A stretch of 64,000 bases of DNA, taken from positions 496,001 to 560,000 of the forward strand of contig JANEZZ010002698.1 in NCBI GenBank assembly GCA_026122225.1, in the 5' to 3' direction. Position 1 is the stretch's first letter. Every line of letters starts with the position of its first letter. The DNA is from Heloderma charlesbogerti (taxonomy: Eukaryota; Chordata; Lepidosauria; Squamata; Helodermatidae). The notes beneath the pieces were generated by a model. It worked only from the letters and a program-made list of their open reading frames with translations, was not told the origin of the DNA and did not search any database. Shown in pieces: positions 52,401 to 54,481 of this stretch. The translations under genes were made by a program, and so were the position numbers.

Positions 52401-54481
52401 CTCCACACCTCGGAGAGCGCCTTTAGAGTTCTGACTGAAACCCGGAGCGGATGGACTGCTCTGACATCAGAGCCACCAGCCTCCATTGATGAAGGCTGCA
52501 GATTTGTAAGGAATCTGCTTTATTTTCTTTATTTACAGCCATTTTATCCTGCTTTTCGGCCAAAAAAGGCCCTTAGAGCAGCTTGCACAGATTAATAATA
52601 AGACCTAGGCTTACTAACTAAAAGATACAACACAAAAGGAAAAGGGATGGAGGGGGGGAGCGAAACTTGGGCACCAGTTCTTAGTTTCAAATAGGGATGG
52701 GCGGATTCCCTACCTTTCGTTCCTTTGGGAATCCACCCGGGGGGGAGGCGATCCGTTCCTCCCCCCAGAATCCTCCAGAGCCAGCTCCTCTCCGCGGCGA
52801 TTCCGCAGAGCCGCACACCGGCTCCGTATTGCTGGCGATATGGAGTCGGCGTACGGCTCCGTGGAATTGTCGCGGAGAGGAGTCGACTCCGGAGGATTCT
52901 GTGGGGAGGTGGAGGTAAGTCATCCAGTCCACTGCGGGCCCCGGAGGCTGGATTCTTTTGAATCCCGTCTCATTTGGGTCCGCAGCAGAATTCTCCGCCA
53001 TCCCTAGTTTCAGAGCTCTTATAGGTGTTCTTTCCGGCAGTGGAGGGCAAAAGAAGCTCCCTGGCCCTGTTCCTCCGTGGGCCGATGGATAGAGCGAGGT
53101 TGGCCTCCCCCGTGCTGTCCTCAGCCCCAACACCACAGGGATCTGCCTTTCCAAGGCAAGTCTGCACGTGCTCAAGGGCACCCCCCACAAGCTGGCTTGC
53201 ATGCACAGCGGAAATGTAGCTTGAGTCCGTTGGGAGATGTTTGGGTTCACCAGAAGATATCATAGGGGGTGGGTAGAGAGGGGGATGCATCGATGGCACT
53301 CCTGGCTCCCACCTTTTGAGGGTCCTTAGGCAAGACCTCCTCAAGGGGCCCCCTCCCTCCGTGGCTTCCCTTCTCACCGCCATGGTCACCAGCAGCTCCT
53401 CCTCTTTCCCATCCTTGCTCCCACTTGCTTGCTTGACAGGCAGAGAGCCAGGGGGCAAGCGGGCCGTGGCATCTCCTGCTCCTTCTCACCACCTCCATCG
53501 TCTGGGCCAGAGCAAGAGGCAGGTGAACAAGCAGGGTGCAGCAGTGAAGAAGAGGAAGTCCAGGGGGCTCTTGTCAGTGGGCCCCTGCAGGCGTGTGGGC
53601 CCTGGGCAGGTGCCCGACCAGGTCTACCCACGATGCCGGTCCTGCATCGATGAGCCTTCCAGGGAGAATTGGAGTGAGAGGCTCACCTGGTTCTAGAGAG
53701 GAGCACAAAAGCTGCTTTGCAGGAGCAAGACCCAGGCCCGTCTCTCCAGCATTTTGATCCCAGCAGCAGCCAGCAGGACACAATGGCCATTCCCCGGTTC
53801 CTCGTTCCTAGCGGCTGACGTTCGGAGATAGACAGCCCCCATCCATGGAGGTTCTGTTGAGCTGTTATTGCTCCAGTAGCTGTCATTAGACTGTCCCAGC
53901 CTTCTGCAACCTGATGCCTCCCAGATGTGTGGGGCCATCCAACCTCCCATCCAACACATCTGGAGGGCACCAGGTTTGGGGGAGGGGCTGCCCTGCTCCC
54001 ATCCAGAATTGCAGTCTGGATAAATAATGCAACTTACATACCTTACTGTTGAACGTCATAGAATTTGGAGTCAGGTCACTTCTAATACAGGGGGAGGCAC
54101 GGGCTCTTCAGAATCCCTCAGCAGCATCCTTCACTCGTTCAGGCCTCCTTGAGCTTCTAAAATGTCACCAGAACCCACCTATCAAAGTCCATGCTTACCT
54201 CTGAAGCCATAAGGACTAGAAACTCAATCCTTTTATTTAAACACACACACAAATGAAAACCACGTTTCTTGGGTTGTGAAATTCTACGGCAGGTGGAAGG
54301 GAGCCTGGGTCTGACACTGCTTTTCCCTCCTCCGTTGATAGAACCAGAACCCGGATCTGGCCTTGGCCCTGTCTCCACAAGTACACCCAGCTACGATCGT
54401 GGCAAGCGTGACGAGAGCCTGGCGGCCTACCGGATGATCTCCCACCACCTCTCCCAGAGGAGCGAGGACAAGAGGAAGTGA
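703..54481 (+). CDS. EMID1: EMID1, 3' part of gene (EMI-domain collagen-like secreted protein), spliced
   Basis: Spliced gene, 5' end outside the window. Coding segments: 703-764, 2276-2420, 9962-10069, 21641-21778, 22793-22873, 27347-27390, 32589-32651, 34367-34411, 35280-35324, then 48699-48783 or 51813-51903, then 54342-54481. With the first alternative exon the visible coding length is 956 nt, 317 residues plus stop. All introns start GT and end AG, and phases agree at each junction. Order in the protein: a Cys-containing segment that follows the EMI domain (GCLNCSK), a short coiled coil ([12 protein letters not shown]), a Ser/Pro-rich linker, a broken collagen region with a non-collagenous interruption ([20 protein letters not shown]), a C-terminal coiled coil ([13 protein letters not shown]) and a basic tail. 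From memory of mammalian EMID1 this matches closely in order and sequence; COL26A1 is the paralogue and fits less well. EMID1 is secreted to the extracellular matrix. The EMI domain and signal peptide must lie upstream. Confidence 0.95.
765..2275 (+). other. EMID1 intron
   Basis: Mostly unassigned. A LINE 3' tail with the recurring TTAATGATATAGGGC signature lies at about 1738-1797, and a second, minus-strand LINE tail with an ATTT-rich start at about 2005-2170, just before the next exon. No other coding signal. Confidence 0.6.
2005..2170 (-). repeat. LINE 3' tail
   Basis: ATTTATTT repeat, then the motif CCTTTCAGGGCAGAAGCC and an A-rich stretch; the same motif occurs in the other orientation at 57990-58055. 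This is the tail of an L2/CR1-like LINE. Confidence 0.6.
2276..2420 (+). CDS. EMID1: EMID1 exon: Ser/Pro-rich linker before the collagen region
   Basis: 145 nt, phase 0 in and phase 1 out; acceptor TCCTCAG, donor AAAA|GTAAGT. Encodes about 48 residues ending [13 protein letters not shown]. The stretch [14 protein letters not shown] resembles the ALWG..AQGSPGD part of mammalian EMID1. No collagen triplets and no cysteines: a flexible linker between the coiled coil and the triple helix. The start follows directly on the AK ending of the previous exon, as in mammals. Confidence 0.88.
2702..2847. repeat. foldback MITE (family A)
   Basis: Imperfect inverted repeat with arms related to CAACCTGGTGCCCTCCAG and its reverse complement. 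Core half-sites (GGACTACAACTCCCA type) face each other around a short centre. One of about 15 copies in the window. Confidence 0.75.
3238..3335. repeat. foldback MITE (family A), partial
   Basis: Left arm CCTTCCCC..TTGGTGCCCT and the inner palindrome around CAGCATCCCCAGG; the outer part of the right arm is missing. Confidence 0.65.
5150..6318 (+). repeat. L3-like LINE 3' end, interrupted by a solo LTR
   Basis: Open frame pieces read [20 protein letters not shown] and [12 protein letters not shown], typical of the C-terminal part of CR1/L3 polyproteins. The LTR (5163-5715) sits between VIH and ALVML. The element ends in a GATGAT tail (6298-6312). A second copy with the same 3' end is at 62270-62745. 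Confidence 0.8.
5163..5715 (-). mobile_element. solo LTR, copy 1, with 5-bp target duplication
   Basis: Starts TGTCAGGAGCG and ends CCCTGACA, flanked by CATGC on both sides (5158-5162 and 5716-5720). The minus strand carries AATAAA about 75 bases from its 3' end, so the LTR is read on the minus strand. No internal retroelement region is attached. Ty3/gypsy-like or endogenous-retroviral; the class cannot be decided from the LTR alone. Confidence 0.85.
7548..7725 (-). repeat. LINE 3' tail
   Basis: ATTTATTTAAAA start followed by GACCGCCTTTCTAGGCAAAG and an A-rich segment; the same general structure as at 2005 and 10137. Confidence 0.55.
7745..8107 (-). mobile_element. hAT-like non-autonomous element (family C)
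   Basis: Long element ending GATTCCCCAACCCTG, with an internal GAGGCATTT segment and AAAGCTCTTACTGCCAGTA. At least five other copies are in the window (21955, 28031, 33528, 36363, 58654), allowing the ends CAGGGGT..CCCTG to be recognised. Target duplication not verified here. Confidence 0.6.
8112..8395 (-). repeat. CR1/L2-type LINE C-terminal remnant
   Basis: Minus strand reads [10 protein letters not shown] followed by WNALPQDV with a stop in between, the same conserved segment as at the window start. Confidence 0.65.
8397..8425. repeat. (ATTC)n microsatellite
   Basis: About seven ATTC units at the start of another LINE 3' tail (to about 8600) with the CCGCCCAATAGCC motif. Confidence 0.8.
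9470..9640. repeat. palindromic MITE (family D)
   Basis: Two arms with GGTTGGTGGCTCTGACGTCG and its reverse complement, and inner arms AACTCTAAAGGAGCTCT facing AGAGCTCCTTTAGAGTT. Arms diverge by a few bases. Related copies at 16225, 37905 and 52290. Confidence 0.75.
9962..10069 (+). CDS. EMID1: EMID1 exon: first Gly-X-Y collagen block
   Basis: 108 nt, phase 1 to phase 1; acceptor CGTTTCAG, donor CAAG|GTAAGC. Reads [18 protein letters not shown] then [17 protein letters not shown]. About ten uninterrupted Gly-X-Y triplets begin here. A KGD triplet and several Pro-Pro pairs are present. Length is a multiple of 9, usual for collagen exons. Confidence 0.93.
10137..10560 (-). repeat. LINE 3' end with C-terminal coding remnant
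   Basis: Minus strand reads [19 protein letters not shown] and [11 protein letters not shown] upstream of an AT-rich tail. CR1/L2 superfamily. Confidence 0.75.
10858..10990 (+). repeat. tRNA-derived SINE, 3' part
   Basis: Reads GAATAGTCCATACTGGTCTA..GGGCCAATGCTCTGACCCAGTA, the conserved body of the same SINE family whose tRNA-like head is seen at 38362 and 56505. Confidence 0.55.
11110..11330 (+). repeat. LINE 3' end with (AAT)n tail
   Basis: T-rich 3' UTR, TGTAAGTCACTTTGAG motif and an AAT microsatellite tail at 11291-11330. Confidence 0.6.
11428..11651 (+). repeat. Tc1 left terminal inverted repeat
   Basis: Pairs with 12861-13082. Extends inward to the motif CATAAGTAATGGAAC. A CA-rich stretch near 11610-11622 is the main difference between the arms. 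Confidence 0.9.
11790..12827 (+). CDS. Tc1-family transposase, intact
   Basis: 345 codons, the usual length of the family. N-terminal paired helix-turn-helix region for binding the terminal repeats (about residues 1-110), with a GRPR-like hinge (PGRRQKT, residues 57-63). Catalytic DDE domain: D152 in WTDESK, D249 in QMDNDPKH, E284 in LNPIEH, spaced DD34E. Glycine-rich box HGGGSVMAW near 186-194. No stop or frameshift. The start is the first ATG with the normal family N-terminus (RSKEVS). The enzyme cuts and pastes the element at TA sites. Confidence 0.95.
   Translation: MRSKEVSMRVKEAIIRLRKQHKPIRERAKTVGVANTTVWNILKKKELTGKLSNSKWPGRRQKTTNMDDRRILLMVKRNPFTTTSQVKNALEEVGMSLSTSTVKRRLYECKYRGFTTRCKPLVTLKNRQARLAFASKHQKKPAQFWNEILWTDESKINLYQNDGKRKIWRRKGTAHDPKHATSSVKHGGGSVMAWACMAANGTGSLVFMDDLTADKSSRMNSEVYRAILSAQIQPNAAKLIGCRFMLQMDNDPKHTAKATQEFLKAKKWDVLQWPSLSPDLNPIEHAFHLLKARLKAEGPTNKQQLTAAAVKAWQSISREETQHLVTSMGSRLQAVLDCKGFSSRY
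12861..13082 (-). repeat. Tc1 right terminal inverted repeat
   Basis: Begins GTTCCATTACTTATG, mirror of the inner end of the left repeat, and ends TGGCCGTGACTG against CAGTCAGGGCC on the left (one mismatch). Confidence 0.9.
15088..15200 (-). repeat. LINE 3' tail
   Basis: ATTTATTTATTT start, TTAGGCACCTTATAAAAGC and an A-rich stretch. Confidence 0.45.
15633..15757. repeat. palindromic MITE (family E)
   Basis: Outer arms GCAATCCTATGCATGTTTAG and AACAAGCATAGGATTGC; inner part contains a family-A-like CTGGGAGTTATAGGA. Related copies at 36706 and 41319. Confidence 0.7.
15776..16118. mobile_element. AT-rich hAT-like element with TAGGGATGG ends
   Basis: 343 bp from TAGGGATGGGG to CCATCCCTA. Flanks CTCCAGGG and CTCATAGG match at 6 of 8 bases, a degraded 8-bp target duplication. 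Body rich in AAAATGCAT-like units. A fragment of the same family starts at 27463. Ends resemble the GC-rich elements at 23719 and 52692. Confidence 0.65.
16225..16325. repeat. palindromic MITE (family D), half copy
   Basis: TGCTCCTTTAGAGTTCTGGC to GGAGCCACCACTGG, the right arm of the element seen whole at 9470. Confidence 0.55.
17115..17548 (+). repeat. sauropsid interspersed repeat (family F) with foldback insertion
   Basis: GGATCAGACCAAAGGTCCAT..GTCCAGCGTCCTGCTTCC, then AAAGCCATCC..AATTCCATA and GATGACCCTGGATTCTAGT. A half foldback (17336-17402) is inserted. The same family appears at 55165 and 63795. I recognise it as a common reptile repeat but cannot name it. Confidence 0.5.
17549..17600. 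repeat. (GA)n microsatellite
   Basis: 26 uninterrupted GA units at the end of the family F copy. Confidence 0.98.
17640..18128 (+). repeat. CR1-type LINE 3' end
   Basis: Reads through GATGTAGTGATG..GGCTTTAGAAGGGGATTAGACAA and ends GGTCTGAGCCAGCAAGG..TTGTTCTTA, the usual 3' end of a CR1-like family; a related end is at 24845-25005. Confidence 0.6.
18129..18240 (-). repeat. tRNA-derived SINE
   Basis: Minus strand begins GGGGCTGTAGCTCACTGGTA, a tRNA-like head with A box, and has GGTTCAGTCCCCAGCAT as B box. Body short and truncated. Confidence 0.75.
18795..18895. repeat. palindromic MITE (family E2)
   Basis: Central GTCAGTCCCACTGTGTTCAA..GGGTCTTACTCCGAGTAAG, a known squamate-type short repeat; a second copy is at 49895. 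Confidence 0.5.
18990..19220. repeat. MIR/L2-like fragment
   Basis: Contains ATCCTCACAACAACCCTGTG, AGGTAGGTTAGGCTGAGAG, GGCCCAAAGTCACCCAGTGA and a CTCTAACCGCTACA end, the order found in amniote MIR/L2 elements. Similar fragments at 20759, 57215 and 62865. Confidence 0.7.
20160..20312. repeat. foldback MITE (family A)
   Basis: Arms GGGCAACTTGTGGCCCTCCA and its reverse complement around CCATCAGCCCTAGCTAGC; a second partial copy follows to about 20370. Confidence 0.75.
20736..20900. repeat. (TGTC)n followed by MIR/L2-like fragment
   Basis: About six TGTC units (20736-20758), then CTCCAAGGAGCCCAAGGTGG, CTTATAACAACCC and AGGTAGGTTAGGCTGAGAG. Confidence 0.7.
21269..21418 (-). repeat. 5S rRNA-derived SINE with CR1 tail, copy 1
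   Basis: Minus strand: 5S rRNA-like head containing GCTAAGCAGG-like and TAGTACTTGGATGGGAGACC (21350-21415), fused to a CR1-type 3' end (GGTTGGACTCGATG-like, CCCTTCCAACCCTATGATT, ATTCTATG repeats at 21269-21290). Lies inside another repeat whose halves are at 21245-21268 and 21425-21480. Not a functional 5S gene: only the inner part is present and it is diverged. Confidence 0.8.
21641..21778 (+). CDS. EMID1: EMID1 exon: collagen block and start of the non-collagenous interruption
   Basis: 138 nt, phase 1 to phase 1; acceptor TTTCTTTCAG, donor CAGA|GTAAGT. Gly-X-Y triplets ([32 protein letters not shown]) run into [13 protein letters not shown], where the triplet register is lost. Mammalian EMID1 has the same GPPAPVGP ending followed by a short interruption, which identifies the gene rather than a fibrillar collagen. 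Confidence 0.94.
21779..22792 (+). other. EMID1 intron
   Basis: First half is a minus-oriented hAT-like element (21955-22230). The segment 22250-22640 is unassigned; it has several overlapping open frames on the minus strand and a minus-strand AATAAA, but no recognised protein. Confidence 0.55.
21955..22230 (-). mobile_element. hAT-like non-autonomous element (family C)
   Basis: GCTTGAAGCTCTTCCTGCCA, AGAGGCACTTCAAC and ending GAGGTTCCCCACCACTGG; the same body as 7745. Confidence 0.6.
22793..22873 (+). CDS. EMID1: EMID1 exon: interruption (DPLLSNTF) and resumed collagen
   Basis: 81 nt, phase 1 to phase 1; acceptor TGTGTCTCAG, donor ATTG|GTAAGT. Reads [13 protein letters not shown] then [15 protein letters not shown]. 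The DPLLSNTF motif is a signature of EMID1 in other vertebrates. The triple helix restarts after the 12-residue non-collagenous stretch. Confidence 0.94.
23174..23307. repeat. foldback MITE (family A)
   Basis: CAATTTGGTGCCCTCCAG..GATTACAACTCCCAGCATTC and the mirrored half ending GGTTGGGGAAAGC. Confidence 0.8.
23406..24839 (-). mobile_element. solo LTR, copy 2, split by a hAT-like element
   Basis: TGTCAGGAGCACCC to ACCATGACA, flanked by CTGGG (23401-23405 and 24840-24844). Without the 917-bp insertion and one copy of its 8-bp duplication it is 509 bp and matches copy 1 at 5163. AATAAA on the minus strand near its 3' end. Confidence 0.88.
23719..24635. mobile_element. hAT-like element made of nested palindromes
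   Basis: 917 bp, TAGGGATG at the left end and CATCCCTA at the right, flanked by the perfect 8-bp duplication CCGAGCAC (23711-23718 and 24636-24643). The middle (23881-24412) is one large palindrome centred near 24145; each arm contains smaller perfect palindromes (TAGGCTACGTAAAT type, GTCTACGTAAATCTTTACGT, CAAATGGCG..CGCCATTTG). Runs of A on the left mirror runs of T on the right. No transposase gene. The outer GC-rich parts match the elements at 46766 and 52692. Confidence 0.9.
24845..25005 (+). repeat. CR1-type LINE 3' end
   Basis: Ends GGGTCTTTGGTCTGATCCAG..TTATGTTCTTA, like 18100-18128. Confidence 0.55.
25617..25670. repeat. (CCTT)n microsatellite
   Basis: More than thirteen uninterrupted CCTT units. 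Confidence 0.98.
25855..25995 (+). repeat. tRNA-derived SINE
   Basis: TCAGTGGTTGAGCACCTGCT and AAGGTCCCAGGTTCCGTGTC correspond to the tRNA-like head; weakly conserved body. Confidence 0.6.
26000..26340 (+). repeat. GC-rich interspersed repeat (family G)
   Basis: TTTTGGGGGCCCTTGGGCAAG, TTGACAGGCAGGGAGCAAG and CAGTGGGCCCCTGCTGGGG recur at 53310-53650 and, in the other orientation, at 56870-57190. Function and class unknown to me. Confidence 0.5.
27347..27390 (+). CDS. EMID1: EMID1 exon: short collagen block
   Basis: 44 nt, phase 1 in and phase 0 out; acceptor TCCTTTCAG, donor GGAT|GTAAGT. Encodes (G)[14 protein letters not shown], five triplets. It changes the reading phase so that the remaining collagen exons start cleanly with a Gly codon. 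Confidence 0.93.
27463..27680. repeat. fragment of AT-rich hAT-like element
   Basis: TAGGGATGGGTGAGAAATTTG start as at 15776, AAAATGCACATATACTAGG body; right end lost. Confidence 0.55.
27768..27845 (-). repeat. CR1 3' tail
   Basis: Minus orientation: TCATAGAATGATAGAAT repeats then GGATTGGAAGGGGCCTACAA, the CR1 end. Confidence 0.75.
27890..28012 (+). repeat. tRNA-derived SINE
   Basis: TCAATGGTAGAATGCAAGCT..GGTTCGGTTCCTGGC, tRNA-like A and B boxes. Confidence 0.65.
28031..28402 (+). mobile_element. hAT-like non-autonomous element (family C)
   Basis: CCAGGGATGTAGATCCTCAAGC start, GGTTTCCTGGCTTTTGTGCA and ACTGGCAGTAAGCACCTTAA inside, CTGCAGCCCTGCATTAAACC at the end. Confidence 0.6.
28421..28455. 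repeat. (GTCT)n microsatellite
   Basis: Eight GTCT/ATCT units at the edge of an AT-rich LINE tail. Confidence 0.85.
28714..31958 (-). mobile_element. BovB (RTE-type) LINE, full length
   Basis: 3,245 bp flanked by an 11-bp target duplication AGAGCAGGGGT (28703-28713 and 31959-31969). The 3' end on the minus strand is a short AAC repeat, as usual for BovB. One long open reading frame occupies nearly the whole element, with only about 65 bases before its ATG. Length is that of a complete BovB, so it is not 5'-truncated. A second, truncated copy is at 42930. Confidence 0.95.
28726..31893 (-). CDS. BovB polyprotein: AP-endonuclease and reverse transcriptase, intact
   Basis: 1,055 codons without a stop. 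Endonuclease (about residues 105-345): LGTWNVRSM at 109, [18 protein letters not shown], and [10 protein letters not shown] at its end. Reverse transcriptase (about 570-880): [47 protein letters not shown], and the catalytic YADD at residue 800. C-terminal conserved block with [36 protein letters not shown] and SRTRLND. Slightly longer than typical BovB proteins because of the N-terminal extension and an eight-residue duplication (NVLDSHDS twice). May still encode active enzyme. Confidence 0.95.
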   Translation of the reverse strand: MLCRATQDGQVMAESSDKMWSTGEGNGNPFQYSCQENPMERITRLKEMTPEDEPLRSEGVQYTTGEEQRVFPRSARKSEAAGPKLKGHSAVDVSGGEKKIRCCKEQYCLGTWNVRSMNQGKLEVVKHEMARLNIDILGISELKWTGMGEFNSGDHHIYYCGQESLRRNGVALIVNKRVGKAVLGYNLKNNRMISVRIQGKPFNITVIQVYAPTTDAEEAEVDGFYEDLQHLLELTPKKDVLFIIGDWNAKVGSQEITGITGRHGLDVQNEAGQKLIEFCQENTLIIANTLFQQHKRRLYTWTSPDGQYRNQIDYVLCSLRWRSSIQSVKTRPGADCGSDHELLLAKFWLKLKNIGKTTKPFRYDLNYIPYEYTVEVRNRFQGLDLIDRVPEELWTEVRNIVQEAATKSIPKKKKCKKAKWLFDEALQVAEERREAKSKGERGRYIQLNAEFQRIARRDKKAFLNEQCKEIEENNRVGKTRDLFKKIGDLKGTFCAKTGMIKDKEGRDLTEADEIKKRWKEYTEELYRKDLNVLDSHDSNVLDSHDSAVTELELDILESEVKWVLGSISNNKDSGDDSIPAELFKILKDDAVKVLHSICQQIWNTQQWPQDWKRSVYIPIPKKGNAKECSNYRTIALISHASKVTLKILQARLQQYANRELPEVQAGFQRGRGTRDQIANIRCIMEKAREFQKNVYFCFIDYAKAFDCVDHNKLWQILKVMGVPDHLTCLLRNLYEGQEATARTRHGTTEWFKIGKGVRQGCILSPCLLNLYAEYIMRNAGLDESQVGIKIAGRIINNLRYADDTTLMAESEEDLKSLLLRVKEESAKAGLKLNIKKTKIMASGPITSWHIEGEEMEAVTDFTFLGSKITADGDCSHEIKRRLLLGRKAMANLDSIVRSRDITLPTKVRLIKAMVFPVVMYGCESWTIRKAERRRIDAFELWCWRRLLRVPWTARRSNQSILKEINPECSLEGQILKLKLKYFGHLMRRENSLEKTLMLGKTEGKRRRGWQRMRWLDSITDAMNMNLSTLQESAQDRKAWRAMVHGVTKSRTRLND
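32589..32651 (+). CDS. EMID1: EMID1 exon: collagen block (GSPGMPG...EKGER)
   Basis: 63 nt, phase 0 both sides; acceptor TTTCTTTCAG, donor GCGA|GTGAGT. Seven triplets: [21 protein letters not shown]. The EKGER ending matches the charged triplets at the equivalent mammalian exon boundary. Confidence 0.93.
33382..33404. repeat. (AG)n microsatellite
   Basis: Eleven AG units. Confidence 0.9.
33528..33822 (+). mobile_element. hAT-like non-autonomous element (family C)
   Basis: TATTGAACCTCAGGCCTCTG, TGGTTTCCTGGCTTTTGCAC, ACTGGCAGGAAGACCTTTAA, ending TTCGACACCCCTG. Confidence 0.65.
34367..34411 (+). CDS. EMID1: EMID1 exon: collagen block ([15 protein letters not shown])
   Basis: 45 nt, phase 0 both sides; acceptor TCTTCTTTAG, donor AGCGG|GTAAGT. 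Five triplets, rich in Arg. 45-nt exons are the standard collagen exon size. Confidence 0.92.
34412..35279 (+). other. EMID1 intron
   Basis: A degenerate foldback element (34750-34874), a GC-rich repeat remnant (about 35110-35165) and a short tandem of TTGCCTCTGCC units (35162-35203). Nothing else identified. Confidence 0.5.
34750..34874. repeat. foldback MITE (family A), degenerate
   Basis: CTCCAGATGTGCTGGACAGC and the mirrored GGAGGGCACCAGGTTTCGGG. Confidence 0.6.
35280..35324 (+). CDS. EMID1: EMID1 exon: last collagen block ([15 protein letters not shown])
   Basis: 45 nt, phase 0 both sides; acceptor CGGTTTCAG, donor CGTGG|GTAAGC. Five triplets, the last ending in Trp, like the EKSHW ending of the human protein just before the C-terminal coiled coil. 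The following intron is the longest in the window, 13.4 kb. Confidence 0.93.
35615..35769 (+). repeat. 5S rRNA-derived SINE with CR1 tail, copy 2
   Basis: Head 35625-35702 matches 5S rRNA from about base 30 on: CTTGTCTGATCTTGGAAGCT, AAGCAG, TTAGTACTTGGATGGGAGAC, TGCTTGGGAA. It passes into CATTGAGCAGGGGTTGGACT, CGATGGTCTTGTAGG and CCTTCCAACCCTATGATTCT, the CR1 3' end. Same architecture as 21269, opposite strand. The internal control region for RNA polymerase III is inside the preserved part. Confidence 0.85.
36363..36690 (+). mobile_element. hAT-like non-autonomous element (family C)
   Basis: CAGGAGTGCTGAACCTTAGG start, TTACTGACAGGAAGAGC inside, AACGCCCCTCACCTG end. Confidence 0.65.
36706..36815. 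repeat. palindromic MITE (family E)
   Basis: GCACAATCCTATGCATGTTT and mirrored AAACATGCATAGGATTGC, 110 bp, arms nearly perfect over 20 bases. Confidence 0.8.
37905..37990. repeat. palindromic MITE (family D), short copy
   Basis: CAGTGGAGGCTGGTGGCTCC at the left and GGAGCCACCAGCCTCCGCTG at the right; flanks ACTCTGAG and ATTCTGAA share 6 of 8 bases. Confidence 0.75.
37994..38133. repeat. long inverted repeat, unique in window
   Basis: About 57-base arms: GAACTGCCAGAAAAGCCAAG and GGGCAAAGGGATTT..GGATGTTAAATGCAAT against ATTGCATTAAATATCC and CTTGCCCTTGGTTTTTCTGG. Loop GAAGAACTCTGGGAGTTC is itself palindromic. No other copy seen here. Confidence 0.75.
38362..38480 (+). repeat. tRNA-derived SINE
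   Basis: CAGGGCAGAGCGTATGCTTT, GCATGCGGAAGG and GGGTTCAATCTTCGGCATCT give both tRNA-like promoter boxes. Confidence 0.75.
40970..41040. repeat. palindromic MITE (family E2), short copy
   Basis: GGTTGCAATCCTATGGGAGT and mirrored AGGCATAGGATTGTA. Confidence 0.5.
41319..41468. repeat. palindromic MITE (family E) with internal foldback
   Basis: GCACAATCCTATGCACGGTT and mirrored AACACGTATAGGATTGTG; an inner duplication of GTTAGAAAAAAGGCC. Confidence 0.7.
41890..42422 (-). mobile_element. solo LTR, copy 3
   Basis: TGTCAGGAGCGCCC to CACCCTGACA, 533 bp, flanked by GTGAC and GTGGC (4 of 5 match). More diverged from copies 1 and 2 than they are from each other, but the same ends, AATCCTTTT/TTTAATCC region and Ser/Glu-rich short open frame on the minus strand. 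Confidence 0.82.
42930..44176 (+). pseudogene. BovB LINE, 5'-truncated copy with one stop
   Basis: Carries the C-terminal 40 per cent of the BovB reading frame, from [10 protein letters not shown] through [13 protein letters not shown] and YADD to KSRTRLN, ending in an AAC repeat. One in-frame TGA at 43362-43364 replaces a Gly codon (DESQV-stop-IKIAGR); otherwise the frame is open to the end. About 95 per cent similar by eye to the copy at 28714. Dead on arrival through truncation. Confidence 0.93.
44200..44360. repeat. SINE-like conserved repeat (family H)
   Basis: CCATAAGGGCAAGCAACTTG, TTTTAAAATGAAAGTGGAGA, TTCTCAGGAGG. Related sequences at 21245-21268/21425-21480, 36960-37050 and 54190-54290. 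Class unknown to me. Confidence 0.5.
45631..46011. mobile_element. hAT-type MITE (family B), copy 1
   Basis: 381 bp, CAGGGGTCCCCAACC at the left and GGTTGGGGACAGCTG at the right, flanked by the perfect 8-bp duplication CCTTAGAA (45623-45630 and 46012-46019). Inside is the palindrome TAGGCTACGTAAATCTTTAC..GCCTATTA, also found in the TAGGGATG-type elements. Confidence 0.93.
46766..47111. mobile_element. hAT-type element (TAGGGATG family), GC-rich, copy 2
   Basis: 346 bp between perfect copies of GTTCCTGC (46758-46765 and 47112-47119). Right end GCCATCCCTA is kept; the left end is degraded to TAAAAAAA. Contains CAAATGGCGGCGGCCGGCC with its mirrored CCACCATTTGCGTAC, and GGCTACGTAAAAACTTACGT. Confidence 0.9.
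47840..47981. repeat. foldback MITE (family A), whole
   Basis: AGCCTTCCCCCAACTGGGCC and GGCCCCAGTTGGGGGAAGGC at the two ends; centre around CACACCAGTGGGCGTGC. Confidence 0.88.
48180..48295 (+). repeat. CR1 3' tail
   Basis: GGGTGGACTAGATGACCTCC, AAAGTCCCTTCAAACTCTATG, the CR1 3' end. Confidence 0.75.
48699..48783 (+). CDS. EMID1: EMID1 alternative exon A: C-terminal coiled coil
   Basis: 85 nt, phase 0 in and phase 1 out; acceptor CGTCCGCAG, donor CATG|GTGAGT. 28 residues including [17 protein letters not shown] and [10 protein letters not shown]; leucines and isoleucines recur every three to four residues. Nearly identical to the main C-terminal coiled coil of mammalian EMID1. Its last base joins the final exon to give Glu (GLH-E-PEPGSG). 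It cannot be joined to exon B (51813-51903) without a frameshift. Confidence 0.94.
49122..49247. repeat. foldback MITE (family A), near-perfect
   Basis: Arms of about 57 bases, GCCTAGCCTTCCCCGACCTG against CAGGTCGGGGAAGGCTAGGC, and GTTGGACTGCAAGTCCCATC mirrored exactly; short centre CCCCAGCTTGGA. The least diverged copy in the window. Confidence 0.92.
49895..50010. repeat. palindromic MITE (family E2)
   Basis: GCAGAAGTAAGTCCCATCAG and TTATTCGCAGGTAAGTGTGC, cf. 18795. Confidence 0.5.
51299..51416. repeat. foldback MITE (family A)
   Basis: TTTCCCCAACCTGGTGCCCC, GGACTACAACTCCCAGCATG and mirrored CATGGGAGTTGTAGTGCGAC. Confidence 0.82.
51813..51903 (+). CDS. EMID1: EMID1 alternative exon B: second, divergent coiled coil
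   Basis: 91 nt, phase 0 in and phase 1 out, the same phases as exon A 3 kb upstream; acceptor TCTCCAATAG, donor CCAG|GTAACA. 30 residues including [18 protein letters not shown] and TLLEAIIWP. Lines up with exon A over A..LA.RV.LLE.MI. Open reading frame, both splice sites, matching phase and a conserved heptad pattern support a real coding exon. Exon duplication and mutually exclusive splicing are inferred; no transcript is seen here. Confidence 0.85.
52290..52495. repeat. palindromic MITE (family D)
   Basis: GGCTCCGATGTCAGTGGGGC and mirrored GACATCAGAGCCACCAGCCT; inner GGAGCTCTCCAAGG and GAGAGCGCCTTTAGAG arms with a loop of about 40 bases. Confidence 0.78.
52692..53006. mobile_element. hAT-type element (TAGGGATG family), GC-rich, copy 3
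   Basis: 315 bp, TAGGGATGGGCGG at the left and CCGCCATCCCTA at the right. Flanks GTTTCAAA (52684-52691) and GTTTCAGA (53007-53014) match at 7 of 8. Inside, GAGCCAGCTCCTCTCCGCGG faces CGCGGAGAGGAGTCGACTCC, a palindrome different from copy 2 and from 23719. Confidence 0.88.
53310..53650 (+). repeat. GC-rich interspersed repeat (family G)
   Basis: TTTTGAGGGTCCTTAGGCAAG, TTGACAGGCAGAGAGCCAGG, GTCAGTGGGCCCCTGCAGG; as at 26000. Confidence 0.55.
53895..53985. repeat. foldback MITE (family A), short copy
   Basis: CCCAGATGTGTGGGGCCATC and ACACATCTGGAGGGCACCAG. Confidence 0.65.
54342..54481 (+). CDS. EMID1: EMID1 last coding exon and stop
   Basis: Phase 1 in; acceptor TCCGTTGATAG. Encodes (E)[16 protein letters not shown] then [15 protein letters not shown] and a basic end SEDKRK before TGA at 54479-54481. 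Mammalian EMID1 ends similarly (PELGSG..., RGKR...). The Arg/Lys-rich tail has no collagen triplets. Works after either coiled-coil exon. Confidence 0.94.
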